From positions 1,872,543 to 1,936,542 of the forward strand of contig NZ_LR130817.1 of the NCBI RefSeq assembly GCF_900626145.1: DNA of 64,000 bases. Reading direction: 5' to 3'. The DNA is from Intestinimonas timonensis. GTDB lineage: Bacteria > Bacillota > Clostridia > Oscillospirales > Oscillospiraceae. The notes beneath the pieces are model-generated. The model did no database searches. It saw only the letters and a list, made by a program, of their open reading frames with translations, and had not been told where the DNA came from. Both the position numbers and the translations under genes were made by a program. Position 1 is the first letter of the stretch. Every line of letters begins with the position of its first letter. Of the stretch, positions 42,616 through 51,505 are shown one piece after another.

Positions 42616-44784
42616 TTGAAAAGACGACTCACCGCACTGCTCCTGACCCTGGGCCTGGTCTCCGGCCTGGCCGCCTGCGGCACCACGGCTCAGACCACCC
42701 CCGCCCCCACCGGCGAGGTCCCCGCCGCCAATGACCCCGGCACCGCCTACGAGAGCTTTCTCTCCGCCGCCTCCGCCGATTATGCCTACGACGTGGCCCT
42801 GGAGCTGAGCACCAACCCCGATTTCTTCAACTCCGAGCTGGGCGGCCGGAACGCCGGCAGCGACGCCGAACACGCCACCGCCGACTATCTGGCCGGCCTC
42901 ATGGAGGAAATCGGCCTCACTGACGTGGAGAAGGCCGCCGCCGACTGCGACCGCTGGCAGTTCAACGGGGCCAGTCTCACCGTGGACGGGGAGGAATACA
43001 CCGTCTATTCCTACGCCACCGCCTCCACCCCCGTCGAGGGTCTTACCGCCGAGATCGTCTACGTGGGCGACGGCACCATGTGGGACTACGAGGGTCTGGA
43101 CGTGACGGGCAAGATCGTCCTCATCGATATCGACCAGCGCAGCAACTGGTGGATCACCTACCCCATGCTGGAGGCCCAGCATCAGGGCGCTGCCGCCATT
43201 CTGGCCGCCAATGTGGGCGGCTTTGCCCAGGTGGCCGACGACGCCCTCAACTGCCAGGACATCTGCGGCCCCATCGCCATCCCCACCCTGTCCATCGGCC
43301 TTGCCGACTCTCAGGCCATCCAGGCCAAGCTCTCTGAAGGCCCCGTCACCGCCACCCTGGTGGTGGACAACGAGGTCAGTGAGGACGGCACCACCTACAA
43401 CATCCTGGGCCGCATCCCCGGCAAGTCCTCCGACTACCAGATCATCGTGGGCGGCCACTACGACGTCCACTTCACCGGCTTCCAGGACGACAACTGCGCC
43501 GTGGGTCTGGTGCTGGCCATGGCCAAGGGCATGATCGACTCCGGCTACCAGCCCGAGAACGACATCGTCTTCTGCCTCCATGGCGCCGAGGAGTGGGGCT
43601 CCTCCTACACCCAGTACGACTGGACCGTGGGCGCCTGGGAGATGATCAACAACGTCCACCCCGAGTGGGTGGGCAAGACCCTGGCCTTTCTCAACTTTGA
43701 GCTGCCCGCCTATGAGTTCGACACCTACACCAGCACCTACTCCGCCCCCGAGATGTACGCCATGCTGGACTACTTCGCCAACGAGTACCCCTACTCCCCC
43801 GATCCCGAGGGCTGCTTCCCCGACGGCGTCCTCACTGAGGGCCACCAGACCTACACCTACTCCGACGACTTCTCCTACTACGCCGCCGGTGTGCCCTCCA
43901 CGGTGAACGGCTTCCTCCTCCAGAAGGATATGGAGACCGTCTTCCCCTTCTACGTGGACATCTACCACAGCCAGTACGACACCCCCGACACCTACAATGA
44001 GGCCGTCATGGACTTCAACCTGAAGTACTACGGCGCCCTGGCCATGTACATCGACCAGACCCCCGCCCTCTACCTGGACTTCACTGCCCAGTATGACCGC
44101 ATCCTCGCCTCCATGGACGAAGAGCTGATGGCGGAAGCCGGTGTGGACGTGGAGGCCTACAAGGCCGCCCTGGAGGGCCTGAACACCGCCGCCCAGACCA
44201 TGGCCGATCAGGTCAAGCAGGTCAACGACGACTACGCCGCCGCTCGCGCTGAGGGTGACACCGCCGCTATGGCCGAGCTGTGGGCCCAGGGCCGTGCGCT
44301 GACGTCCAAGAACCTGGCCGCCTTCCAGTTCGCCCAGAAGAACCTGCTGGGCCTCATGTACGAGCGGCCCATTGTCCCCCACGAGGCTCCCCAGGAGAAC
44401 ATCCAGCTCTGCCGGGATATCATCGCCTGCCTGGAGACCGGCGACGTGGCCACCGCCGTGGACGAGTACGCCTGGACTGTGAACAACGTGCTGGAGTGGT
44501 ATGCCATATACTTCTCCCCCGAGGTCATCGCCATCCAGGACGACATGCTCTGGGGCGAGGACAACCAGGACAACCTCTACTGGGGCACCGACATCGGCTT
44601 CACCAAGGCCGATGTGGACGCCGCCACCCGCAGTCTCTTTGTCCGCTACGAGGAGACCGGCGGCGACTTCACCCAGGAGATCGCCGTCTATGAGGCCGCC
44701 ATCCAGGCTCAGACCCAGATCCTGGCCGACCTGGGTGCGAAAGAGACGCAGGCTATGATTGATCTGTCCACCCTGCTGGGCTGA
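42616..44784 (+). CDS. M28-type metallopeptidase lipoprotein
   Basis: The 722-residue protein has a lipoprotein signal (LTLGLVSGLAACG; Cys is the lipid site). A PA-like insert follows (residues about 140-230) inside an M28 aminopeptidase frame. Zinc and catalytic residues are seen in GGHYDVH, DDNCAVG and LHGAEEWGS. The C-terminal 200 residues are helical and unassigned. It should act outside the membrane as an aminopeptidase. TTG at 42616 lies nine bases after AGGAGG and is the likely start. Confidence 0.85.
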   Translation: MKRRLTALLLTLGLVSGLAACGTTAQTTPAPTGEVPAANDPGTAYESFLSAASADYAYDVALELSTNPDFFNSELGGRNAGSDAEHATADYLAGLMEEIGLTDVEKAAADCDRWQFNGASLTVDGEEYTVYSYATASTPVEGLTAEIVYVGDGTMWDYEGLDVTGKIVLIDIDQRSNWWITYPMLEAQHQGAAAILAANVGGFAQVADDALNCQDICGPIAIPTLSIGLADSQAIQAKLSEGPVTATLVVDNEVSEDGTTYNILGRIPGKSSDYQIIVGGHYDVHFTGFQDDNCAVGLVLAMAKGMIDSGYQPENDIVFCLHGAEEWGSSYTQYDWTVGAWEMINNVHPEWVGKTLAFLNFELPAYEFDTYTSTYSAPEMYAMLDYFANEYPYSPDPEGCFPDGVLTEGHQTYTYSDDFSYYAAGVPSTVNGFLLQKDMETVFPFYVDIYHSQYDTPDTYNEAVMDFNLKYYGALAMYIDQTPALYLDFTAQYDRILASMDEELMAEAGVDVEAYKAALEGLNTAAQTMADQVKQVNDDYAAARAEGDTAAMAELWAQGRALTSKNLAAFQFAQKNLLGLMYERPIVPHEAPQENIQLCRDIIACLETGDVATAVDEYAWTVNNVLEWYAIYFSPEVIAIQDDMLWGEDNQDNLYWGTDIGFTKADVDAATRSLFVRYEETGGDFTQEIAVYEAAIQAQTQILADLGAKETQAMIDLSTLLG

Positions 44785-44804
44785 ATACCTGTCCATACAC
44801 AGAA

Positions 44805-44843
44805 AAACAGAGGAGGTCCGTCACCGGACCTCCTCCGTTTTTT
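44805..44843. terminator. Bidirectional terminator
   Basis: ACAGAGGAGGTCCG pairs with CGGACCTCCTCCGT around TCAC and is followed by TTTTT; it separates two convergent lipoprotein genes. Confidence 0.88.
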
Positions 44844-45603
44844 ATCCCTTCACCTGTTCCACCTGCCCGGTCTCCCGGTCCAGGCGGTAGAGGGTTTTGC
44901 CATCCAAAGTGAGCATGCAGGTCTCCTGGATGGAGTGATCTTTGCTGTAGACATTCATCTGGTAGCAGGTTTCTCCGTCCACCAGCACATAGCCGTCCTG
45001 GGGATAGACCAGATAATCCTCCATAGAGGTGCCCTCCAGTCCCAACAGGGCGGGGGACATGGACTCGATGCTGTCCACCGCCTGGGTCACGGTAATGGTG
45101 GGCTCATCCTTTGGTTCCGACACCTGAAGTCCCTCCACCACTGACACGGTGACGGTACAGCTGTCTGCCGTCCACTGGAGCGCCACCTGGAGAATACCAT
45201 CCTCCGCCTGGGTATTTTTGCCCACCAGGACAGAGCCCTCCTCCGCCGTGAAGTCCGGTGCTTCCTGGATAACGCCCGACTCATCGATCACCGAACACGT
45301 CCCGTCTGCCGTCAGCGCGTCCACATAGATCTCCGCCTCCGCGCCTCCGGAGACCAGGCCGCCATACACATAGGTGACTGGCTCCCCTTCTTCCCCCTGC
45401 TCTGTGGTGAAGGTCGTCCCTTCCGCTCCGGGGACGCCCACTGTGCCCAGGGCTGGCATGCTATCATCTCCTACGGCGTAGGTCTCGGGCATCTCTGCCC
45501 CTCCGCCGCCACACCCACTCAGGGTGAGCAGCAGCGCAAGCCCTACCAGAGACAGCTGTATCTTACATCGGTTCAAAAGAGCCACATCCTTTTTACGCTT
45601 CAT
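44842..45603 (-). CDS. Lipoprotein of unknown function (division-like cassette)
   Basis: The 253-residue protein has a basic N terminus, a hydrophobic core and a lipobox (LALLLTLSGCGGGG). The rest is an acidic beta-rich extracellular domain with no recognised family. It overlaps the 3' end of the FtsA-like gene by 11 bases, so it is translated from the same mRNA as the FtsE-like and FtsA-like genes. Confidence 0.7.
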   Translation of the reverse strand: MKRKKDVALLNRCKIQLSLVGLALLLTLSGCGGGGAEMPETYAVGDDSMPALGTVGVPGAEGTTFTTEQGEEGEPVTYVYGGLVSGGAEAEIYVDALTADGTCSVIDESGVIQEAPDFTAEEGSVLVGKNTQAEDGILQVALQWTADSCTVTVSVVEGLQVSEPKDEPTITVTQAVDSIESMSPALLGLEGTSMEDYLVYPQDGYVLVDGETCYQMNVYSKDHSIQETCMLTLDGKTLYRLDRETGQVEQVKG

Positions 45604-47455
45604 ATCGGATCTCCACCTGATCGCCGGGCCGGAGCACCTGTTGAAATGCGCCGGCCTGGCCGTTGACTGCCAGGCGGACCGGGCGGTCCAGGTGTTCAAA
45701 GTCAATACCGGAGCGCTCCAGGAGATCCATGAGATAATAGGGCCCGCCCTCCGGCTTGGGGGGCAGCAGCAGCGTGCGGCCGTTGAGGGTCAGGCGGCAG
45801 CTCTCCACCACCGGCCGTTCCGGCTCACTGACAGCCGGTGGCTCCGGCTTTTCAGCCACTGGCGCTGCGCCCGTCTGAAGCCGAACGCCCACGGGAACCT
45901 CGTCCTCCGGGGCCAGCGGCGCCCCGTCAGCCAGAAGACTTTGCGCCCCCAGGCGCTCCAGCACCTCCCGGACCGTCACCTTCCGGTCGGCTCCGGGTGT
46001 GGCCGGGACAAAGCGAATTTTGTCTCCGGCGTGAATCACATCGAAAGGCCGGGCGGGTGCTCCGTTGACCTCCAGCACAGCGGGCTGAGAAGGCTCGCCG
46101 TGGAAGACCACCCGCCGACTATCTACCTCCAGCACCGCGCTCTTTCCGTTCCGGCCCAGCAGATCCCGGTAGCCGTAGCCGTTCATCATCAGCAGCTCCA
46201 GCAGCGTCAGGCGGCCATTCCGGAAGAGTTTGGCCGGCCGGTCGTTGAGGAGGATACGGTAGCTGTCGCTGATGAGCTCCAGACCCGCGGACACTGCGAT
46301 CCCCAGATGGGTGGTGTACTCCGGATCTTCCAGCTCTACCGTATCGGAGAAGGCGCTGGTCTTGAAGTGGGCGCCCGCCAGGGCCACCCGCCTGGGGTCC
46401 ATGCCCAGGGCCTGGGCCATCTTCTCCCGCAGGGAGGAGAGCTTGCTGCCGCCGCCGGCCAGGAGCAGGGCCGAAGGGGCTCCCCCGTTGAGTTCCAGCA
46501 CCCGGGCGGCCACCTCATCCACCAGGGACTGTCCGGCTTGATCGGCGGCGTCCAATACCTCCTCCGCCCCGCAGGTCTGCTCCATCCCCAGGATGTCAGT
46601 GAAGGTGATGGTCTCACTCTGCCCCAGGGCCGCCTTCATCTCCTCCGCGGTGCGGTAGTCCACAAGGTAGGTCCGCATGAGGGCTTCAGTGATCTCATCC
46701 CCGGCCACGGTGGCCATGGTATAGCCCACCACGCTGCCCTCCCGGCAGATGGCGATATCGGAGGTACCGGCACCGATGTCCACCAGAGCCAGATTCAGCA
46801 GCCGCAGCTCGGCAGGGATGGCGGCGTTGAGGGCGGCGATGGGCTCCAGCGTCAGGCTGGCCACCTCCAATCCAGCTTCCCGCAGCACGGCATACAGGCT
46901 GTCCACCACCTCGCCGGGCAGAAAGGTCGCCACTACGTCGGCCTCGATGTTCCTGCCTGTGTGGCCCAGCAGACTGGTCATGGGGTAGCCATCCAAGAGG
47001 AACCGTGTCACGGTGTAGCCCACCAGGAAGAGCCGCTGCCCCTGGTCCTCCCCCTCCCGGAGATGCTGCTCGGCGTCGGCCACCGCCGTCGCCTCCAGCT
47101 GGCCCAGCTGCTCCTCACCCAGCTTTCCGGTCTCAGGCAGCTTCAGCACGCCATGGCCCTGCTCGGTGCGCAGCGCCCGGCCGGCCGCCGCCACACAGGC
47201 CCGCTCCAGCCTCAAACCCATGCGCTCTTCCAGTCGGCGGGTCACCTGCTCCACCACCTGAGCCACCTGGGCGATGTCCTCGATCTGGCCGTCCAGCATG
47301 GCACGCCTGGGGTGGGGCTGCTTCTCCACCGCCAGCACCCGGGCCCGGCCATTTTCCGCCCGGCCCACCATGCCGATGACGCTCCTAGTCCCTACATCCA
47401 GAGCGTAGATGAGCTCCTCCGTCTGGACCCCATCGGGCGTCTTCGTCTCTGCCAT
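45593..47455 (-). CDS. FtsA/PilM-like actin-fold ATPase with extended C terminus
   Basis: The 620-residue protein has an actin/Hsp70-type ATPase fold: EELIYALDVGTRSVIGMVGR (phosphate 1), LALVDIGAGTSDIAICREGS (phosphate 2) and SALLLAGGGSKLSSLREKMA (adenosine). An FtsA-type 1C domain sits between them. The last 200 residues add wall- or partner-binding-like beta segments and a second ubiquitin-like end (EIRYEA). True FtsA is about 420 residues, so this is a divergent, enlarged relative. It follows the FtsE-like gene by 16 bases. A role in division, sporulation or envelope assembly is inferred. Confidence 0.72.
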   Translation of the reverse strand: MAETKTPDGVQTEELIYALDVGTRSVIGMVGRAENGRARVLAVEKQPHPRRAMLDGQIEDIAQVAQVVEQVTRRLEERMGLRLERACVAAAGRALRTEQGHGVLKLPETGKLGEEQLGQLEATAVADAEQHLREGEDQGQRLFLVGYTVTRFLLDGYPMTSLLGHTGRNIEADVVATFLPGEVVDSLYAVLREAGLEVASLTLEPIAALNAAIPAELRLLNLALVDIGAGTSDIAICREGSVVGYTMATVAGDEITEALMRTYLVDYRTAEEMKAALGQSETITFTDILGMEQTCGAEEVLDAADQAGQSLVDEVAARVLELNGGAPSALLLAGGGSKLSSLREKMAQALGMDPRRVALAGAHFKTSAFSDTVELEDPEYTTHLGIAVSAGLELISDSYRILLNDRPAKLFRNGRLTLLELLMMNGYGYRDLLGRNGKSAVLEVDSRRVVFHGEPSQPAVLEVNGAPARPFDVIHAGDKIRFVPATPGADRKVTVREVLERLGAQSLLADGAPLAPEDEVPVGVRLQTGAAPVAEKPEPPAVSEPERPVVESCRLTLNGRTLLLPPKPEGGPYYLMDLLERSGIDFEHLDRPVRLAVNGQAGAFQQVLRPGDQVEIRYEA

Positions 47456-47471
47456 GTCCTTCCCGCCTTTC

Positions 47472-48206
47472 TTATCGTTCCATTTCCTCCGGGTGGGATG
47501 CCGGGCGGCCCACCACATCGCCGTACCGCCCCTTCTCCACATCGGCAAAAAACCGTCCGTCCACCAGGGTCACCACTCGTTTGCGCAGCATGTTGACAAA
47601 AGGTTGGGCGTGGGTGGCCATGATGATGGTGGTCCCCCGGTGATTGAGCTCTTCCAGCAGGTGAAAGAGGTCCCAGATGGTGTCCTCATCCTGGTTGGCG
47701 GTCAGCTCGTCCAGCACCAGCACCGCCGGGCTGTTGATCATAGCCCGTGCCAGCTCCACCCGGCGGCACTCGCCTTGAGACAGCCCCACCGGATAGCGGT
47801 CCTCCACCCCTGGAAGCCCCACCATGCTGAGGGCCTTGTTGACCCGCTCCTCTATCGGCCCATGTCGGCGCCCCCCCTGGATCATGGCGATGGCCGTCAG
47901 ATTGTCCCGGATGGTCCGCCGCCGCATCAGCTGGGGGATCTGGGGCACATAACCGAACATCAGACGCTCCCGGAACCGTCGTGAGAGGAGGGTGCGGCTG
48001 GCTCCATCCAGATACACAGTGCCGCTGCTGGGCTGGAGATCTCCCGTGATGAGCCGCAGCAGGGTGGATTTTCCCGCGCCGCTGCTCCCCGTCACAAAGA
48101 GGAACTCCCCCTGCCGGACAGTAAGGTCCACGTCCCGGATGGCCGCCACCTGCCGTTTCTCCTGTTTGTAGAATTTTGTGATCTTCTCCAGGCGTATCTC
48201 TGGCAT
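47472..48206 (-). CDS. FtsE-like ABC ATPase
   Basis: The 244-residue ATPase shows Walker A VTGSSGAGKSTLLRL, the signature GLSQGECRRVELARA, Walker B VLVLDELTANQDEDT and switch His MATHAQPF. The N terminus (MPEIRLEKITKFYKQEK) and closeness to an FtsA-like gene match FtsE, which with FtsX controls septal peptidoglycan hydrolases. No FtsX is encoded nearby. Walker B reads DELT, not the usual DEPT. Confidence 0.85.
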   Translation of the reverse strand: MPEIRLEKITKFYKQEKRQVAAIRDVDLTVRQGEFLFVTGSSGAGKSTLLRLITGDLQPSSGTVYLDGASRTLLSRRFRERLMFGYVPQIPQLMRRRTIRDNLTAIAMIQGGRRHGPIEERVNKALSMVGLPGVEDRYPVGLSQGECRRVELARAMINSPAVLVLDELTANQDEDTIWDLFHLLEELNHRGTTIIMATHAQPFVNMLRKRVVTLVDGRFFADVEKGRYGDVVGRPASHPEEMER

Positions 48207-48247
48207 ACGGCGTTCCTCTTTCTGTATACAACCGGCAAAACTTCTGC

Positions 48248-48253
48248 TATAAT
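48248..48253 (+). promoter_or_regulatory. Extended -10 promoter of the C39-like peptidase gene
   Basis: TGC-TATAAT, with no good -35, about 35 bp upstream of the start. Confidence 0.55.
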
Positions 48254-48288
48254 CTTCAAATACAGTCTAACGTTCCGAGGTGTTTTCC

Positions 48289-49164
48289 TTGTCCTCCAAA
48301 AAAGGTCCCGGCAAAAAAATCTTCCTGGCGGTGTGCCTGGCTCTGGTGTGCGTCGCCAGTGCAGAACTGCTGGTATGCCGCTTTTCCGCACCGGACCTCT
48401 TCCAGCGCATCACAGCGCCAGTGATTGCCGCCACAGAGCATGTCCGCTCCGCTGGCTCCGCACTGCTGAACGCAACGGTCCAGCACATCCCCACTCCGCC
48501 GAAGCAGGAGGAGATGCCGGAGGAACAGCTGGCCGGCGACCCGGCCCTGGAGAATACCCAGCCCAAGGAAGATCCCGCCATCACAGAATTTGTTCAGAGA
48601 GATGGTCATGAAGTCCTCACCGGCGGCAACGTGGAAATCGTCTACTTCAACCAGGGAGAGGAGCCATGGGCCTCCGCTCCCTACGGGCCGGATAAAATCG
48701 GCGGCTACGGCTGCGGCCCTACCGCCATGGCTATGGTGGTCTCCAGCCTCACTGACCAAATGGTCGACCCCTCCGCCATGGCTCAATGGGCCTACGAATC
48801 CGGCTACTGTGCACCGGGCAGCGGCTCCTACAACGGTCTGATCCAGGCCGCGGCGTCTGCCTACGGGCTAAAAGCAGCCCCCTGGACAGACCTGACGCCA
48901 GATGCGATCTCTCAGTCTCTCGCCTCCGGCCAGCTCTTCGTGGCCCTAATGACCCGAGGGCACTTCACTTCCAGCGGACACTTCATCCTTCTCCGAGGAC
49001 TTACCTTGGAAGGGAAAATACTGGTGGCCGACCCGAACAGTCGGGAGCGCAGCCTCACCGCCTGGGACCCACAGCTCATCATTGACGAGCTCTCGGCCAC
49101 CCGCAGTTCCGGCGCCCCGCTATGGTGTATTTCCACTGTGGACACCATCTCACAGCAGTCATAA
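48289..49164 (+). CDS. Exported C39-like cysteine peptidase
   Basis: The 291-residue protein has an N-terminal membrane segment (KKIFLAVCLALVCVASAELL) and a C39-like papain-fold domain. The catalytic Cys lies in GGYGCGPTAMAMVV, the His in SSGHFILLRG and an Asp in VADPNSRE. It is of the C39_2 type found in Clostridia surface proteins. I chose TTG at 48289, six bases after GAGGTG; GTG at 48280 is an alternative. It diverges from the FtsE-like cassette. Confidence 0.82.
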   Translation: MSSKKGPGKKIFLAVCLALVCVASAELLVCRFSAPDLFQRITAPVIAATEHVRSAGSALLNATVQHIPTPPKQEEMPEEQLAGDPALENTQPKEDPAITEFVQRDGHEVLTGGNVEIVYFNQGEEPWASAPYGPDKIGGYGCGPTAMAMVVSSLTDQMVDPSAMAQWAYESGYCAPGSGSYNGLIQAAASAYGLKAAPWTDLTPDAISQSLASGQLFVALMTRGHFTSSGHFILLRGLTLEGKILVADPNSRERSLTAWDPQLIIDELSATRSSGAPLWCISTVDTISQQS

Positions 49165-49170
49165 CGCACG

Positions 49171-49208
49171 ATTCCCCTGCCGGCGCGCCCCGCCGGCAGG
49201 GGAATTTT
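49171..49208. terminator. Bidirectional terminator
   Basis: ATTCCCCTGCCGGC pairs with GCCGGCAGGGGAAT and is followed by TTTC. Confidence 0.85.
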
Positions 49209-49230
49209 CGTTGGTACGGAAGTCCTTTTC

Positions 49231-49641
49231 CTATCCGTGCTCTTTCCGACGGGCATAGTAGGACTTTTTTCCACCCAGTTTCATGCTGACCTGACGGTCC
49301 GCTTCCTGAACTCGCTCCAGCAGGTTCCGGTTCTGCCCGATCAGCTTCTCCAAAACCTGGAGCTGCTCCGAACCATCCCCGCTGCCCTGGCCCGTCAGTA
49401 CCTTCCACAGGACCTCGCCCTCCTCATCAGGAAGAGCCGCGCACCTTTTGCGTTGAATGGCCCGATACTCTCTGAGCTGATTGATCGGCTCCTGCCGCAT
49501 ACTCAAAAATAAACGCACTGACACCTGGTCCTGACGCTGAAAGGCGTCACCCAATTCCTTGGTCAGCTCCATGACCTCGGTGAGGGTTGTATAGCGTTTC
49601 CGCTCCGTGGCGAGGGCTGCCGCGATGATATTCTCGTCCAT
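49231..49641 (-). CDS. Small helical protein, FlgN/FliT-like flagellar chaperone
   Basis: The 136-residue, all-helical, highly charged protein (EVMELTKELGDAFQRQD; QVLEKLIGQNRNLLERV) has the size and look of FlgN or FliT-type export chaperones. The call leans on the gene next door (fliS, 14 bases upstream). The ATG at 49641 has GAGGGCAAGCAGG upstream. No other flagellar gene is in the window. Confidence 0.55.
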   Translation of the reverse strand: MDENIIAAALATERKRYTTLTEVMELTKELGDAFQRQDQVSVRLFLSMRQEPINQLREYRAIQRKRCAALPDEEGEVLWKVLTGQGSGDGSEQLQVLEKLIGQNRNLLERVQEADRQVSMKLGGKKSYYARRKEHG

Positions 49642-49655
49642 CCTGCTTGCCCTCT

Positions 49656-50024
49656 TCAGACTGCTGCACTGTTTTTGTCGGCCTGGCGGAAGCTATCCCG
49701 CAGCTCTGCGACCATACCGGTAACCCGCTCCAGCTCCGTCTTGTTCCGCCCGACCTTGACCCGGCTGAGTTCGTAGCAGAAGTACTCATACAACCGGTCC
49801 AGATTGGCACTGATGGGATACTTCCGGTCCAAGGTCTTGGAGAGGTAACGAATGATCTCTATCGACCGGTCCACCGCGGACTCAAATCCCTGGTACCGTT
49901 CCCGATCCAACTCCAGTCCCGCCAGTTTTAGGCGTTTGACCAGCTCATCATAGAGCAGCAGCAGCAGTTCTCCCTGGGTCATGGTATTCAGCGACTCTTC
50001 CCGATAGCGCTGATAGCCTCGCAT
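49656..50024 (-). CDS. fliS: Flagellar export chaperone FliS
   Basis: The 122-residue protein has the FliS start (YQRYREESLNTMTQGELLLL) and the LYDELVKRLKLAG helix, with the conserved YPISANLDRLYEYF. FliS binds flagellin before export. ATG at 50024 follows AAAGGTCTTTTTC-poor region; the ribosome site is weak. Upstream, a terminator and an IS3 element cut it off from any flagellin gene. Confidence 0.9.
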   Translation of the reverse strand: MRGYQRYREESLNTMTQGELLLLLYDELVKRLKLAGLELDRERYQGFESAVDRSIEIIRYLSKTLDRKYPISANLDRLYEYFCYELSRVKVGRNKTELERVTGMVAELRDSFRQADKNSAAV

Positions 50025-50029
50025 AAAGA

Positions 50030-50092
50030 AAAAGACCTTTCAAGCAGGGGAGAAGCCGCCCGGCGCGCACCCCGCTTAAAAGGTCTTTTTTG
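50030..50092. terminator. Hairpin upstream of fliS
   Basis: AAAAGACCTTT...AAGC.GGGG pairs with CCCC.GCTT..AAAGGTCTTTT around a GC loop and has T and A runs at both ends. It can stop transcription from the IS3 side. Confidence 0.75.
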
Positions 50093-50155
50093 TTTTCTTA
50101 AAACCCCGCAAACCCCCGCCTGAACAGATCCAGTAAAAACGGACAGTGACAAAAG

Positions 50156-50197
50156 CCCCCCTGATGTAGGAAAATAGACTACATCAGGGGGTTTTGT
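50156..50197 (+). terminator. Terminator hairpin inside the left end of the IS3 element
   Basis: CCCCCTGATGTAG pairs with CTACATCAGGGGG and is followed by TTTT. It can block outside transcripts from entering the transposase genes. Confidence 0.8.
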
Positions 50198-50198
50198 C

Positions 50199-50513
50199 AT
50201 GAAGAAACGAAATTACACACACGTTCAAATGCTTTTACCAGAGATCAAGGCCATGTTGGCAGAGGGGAAAACACAGCGGGAAGTCGCAGAATACTATGGC
50301 TTCCGGAATAAGCAGGTGGTAAAAAGACTACTTGAGCGTGAGCGCCGTAAAGAACGAAAACTGGAAGCCGGAATCCGCCCACGACCGAAAGGACGGCCGA
50401 GAAAAGATGCTGCGCCAGGAGACGTTGTGGCAGAGCAGGCCTGTGAGATCCAACGGCTTCGCATGGAAAATAAACTACTGCGGGATTTTCTGCGCTTCAC
50501 AGAAAGGAAGTGA
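50199..50513 (+). CDS. IS3-family transposase OrfA
   Basis: The 104-residue protein has an HTH of the transposase_8 type (GKTQREVAEYYGFRNKQVVKR) and a leucine-zipper-like C terminus. It overlaps OrfB by four bases; IS3 elements make a fusion by -1 frameshifting. Confidence 0.88.
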   Translation: MKKRNYTHVQMLLPEIKAMLAEGKTQREVAEYYGFRNKQVVKRLLERERRKERKLEAGIRPRPKGRPRKDAAPGDVVAEQACEIQRLRMENKLLRDFLRFTERK

Positions 50514-51367
50514 GAGCAAAGGTAAAGTATCATATCATCTATCGTCACAGGACAGAGTATCCAGTGGCAGTCATGTGCAAATTCTTTGGAGTGTCCAGAA
50601 GCGGCTACTATGCTTTTGTCCATCGCCTAGGCAAGCCAGAAAAGGATGCGGCTCTTGCGGGGCTCATCGCACAGCAGCGGGAACGCAGCTTCCGCACCTA
50701 CGGCTACCGGCGGATGTGGCTGTGGCTGAAAAGCCGGAATATCTTCTGCAATCCCAAAACTGTGCTGCGAATCATGAAGAAATATGATCTGCTCTCGGAG
50801 ATCCGCCGCCGCAGGAAATGGCAGCAGATGGGGCGGCAGGCACACAAATACAGGAATCTGCTGAACAGGGAGTTCCATGCGGACAAACCTAACAGCAAAT
50901 GGGTAACAGACATCTCCTACATCCACACCAGGCAGGGTGTGCTGTACCTTTCCATAATCCGGGACCTCTATGACAACAGCATCATCGCCTACAAGACTGG
51001 AACCCAGCAGACAGTGAATTTGGTTCTGGATACCGTTCATCTGGCAATGAAACAGGAGAAAAAGAGGGTCGCTGCGGAGTTGCAGCTCCACAGCGACCAA
51101 GGATTTCAGTACACCTCTGCAGCATACTTCAATCTGACTCAAGCATACGGAATCACACCATCCATGTCAAGGAAAGGAAACCCGTACGACAACGCCATGG
51201 CGGAAAATTTCTTCTCTATCCTCAAAACAGAATGTATTTACCGCCACAAACCGGCGACCTTTTCCGAAGCCAATGAGATGATTGACCGCTATATTTACTT
51301 CTATAACCATGAGCGCATCCAGTTAAAAACTGGAGAGGCGCCGCTGGCGCGACGCCTCTCCGCTTAA
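50510..51367 (+). CDS. IS3-family transposase OrfB (integrase catalytic domain)
   Basis: The 285-residue integrase-like protein has the HTH_21 part (SGYYAFVHR, RTYGYRRMW) and the DDE core: first Asp in WVTDISYI, second in HSDQGFQYTS and Glu in NAMAENFFSILKTE. All catalytic residues are present. Confidence 0.93.
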   Translation: MRAKVKYHIIYRHRTEYPVAVMCKFFGVSRSGYYAFVHRLGKPEKDAALAGLIAQQRERSFRTYGYRRMWLWLKSRNIFCNPKTVLRIMKKYDLLSEIRRRRKWQQMGRQAHKYRNLLNREFHADKPNSKWVTDISYIHTRQGVLYLSIIRDLYDNSIIAYKTGTQQTVNLVLDTVHLAMKQEKKRVAAELQLHSDQGFQYTSAAYFNLTQAYGITPSMSRKGNPYDNAMAENFFSILKTECIYRHKPATFSEANEMIDRYIYFYNHERIQLKTGEAPLARRLSA

Positions 51368-51473
51368 AACTTAATCTTTCCTACTAAGGGCTCTTTTTTG
51401 TACTGTCCGCACAATCTGGGGCAGTTCATCAGGGCGGCCGCTCTTTTCTAATTGCGAACAGAAACAAAGGTAA

Positions 51474-51505
51474 AAAAGTGGCCGCCCAGACGGGCGGCCA
51501 CTTCT
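51474..51505. terminator. Terminator hairpin, left copy
   Basis: AAAAGTGGCCGCCC pairs with GGGCGGCCACTT. An exact 32-bp copy lies at 51741-51772 on the other side of the 235-bp element. Confidence 0.85.

Larger units (their letters stand above)
50141..51408 (+). mobile_element. IS3-family insertion sequence
   Basis: This 1268-bp element is bounded by related inverted ends: GGACAGTGACAAAAGCCCCC on the left and, read inward on the right, GGACAGTACAAAAAAGAGCCC (given in part). It contains two transposase frames overlapping by four bases. No target duplication is visible, so the ends or flanks have changed. Confidence 0.88.
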
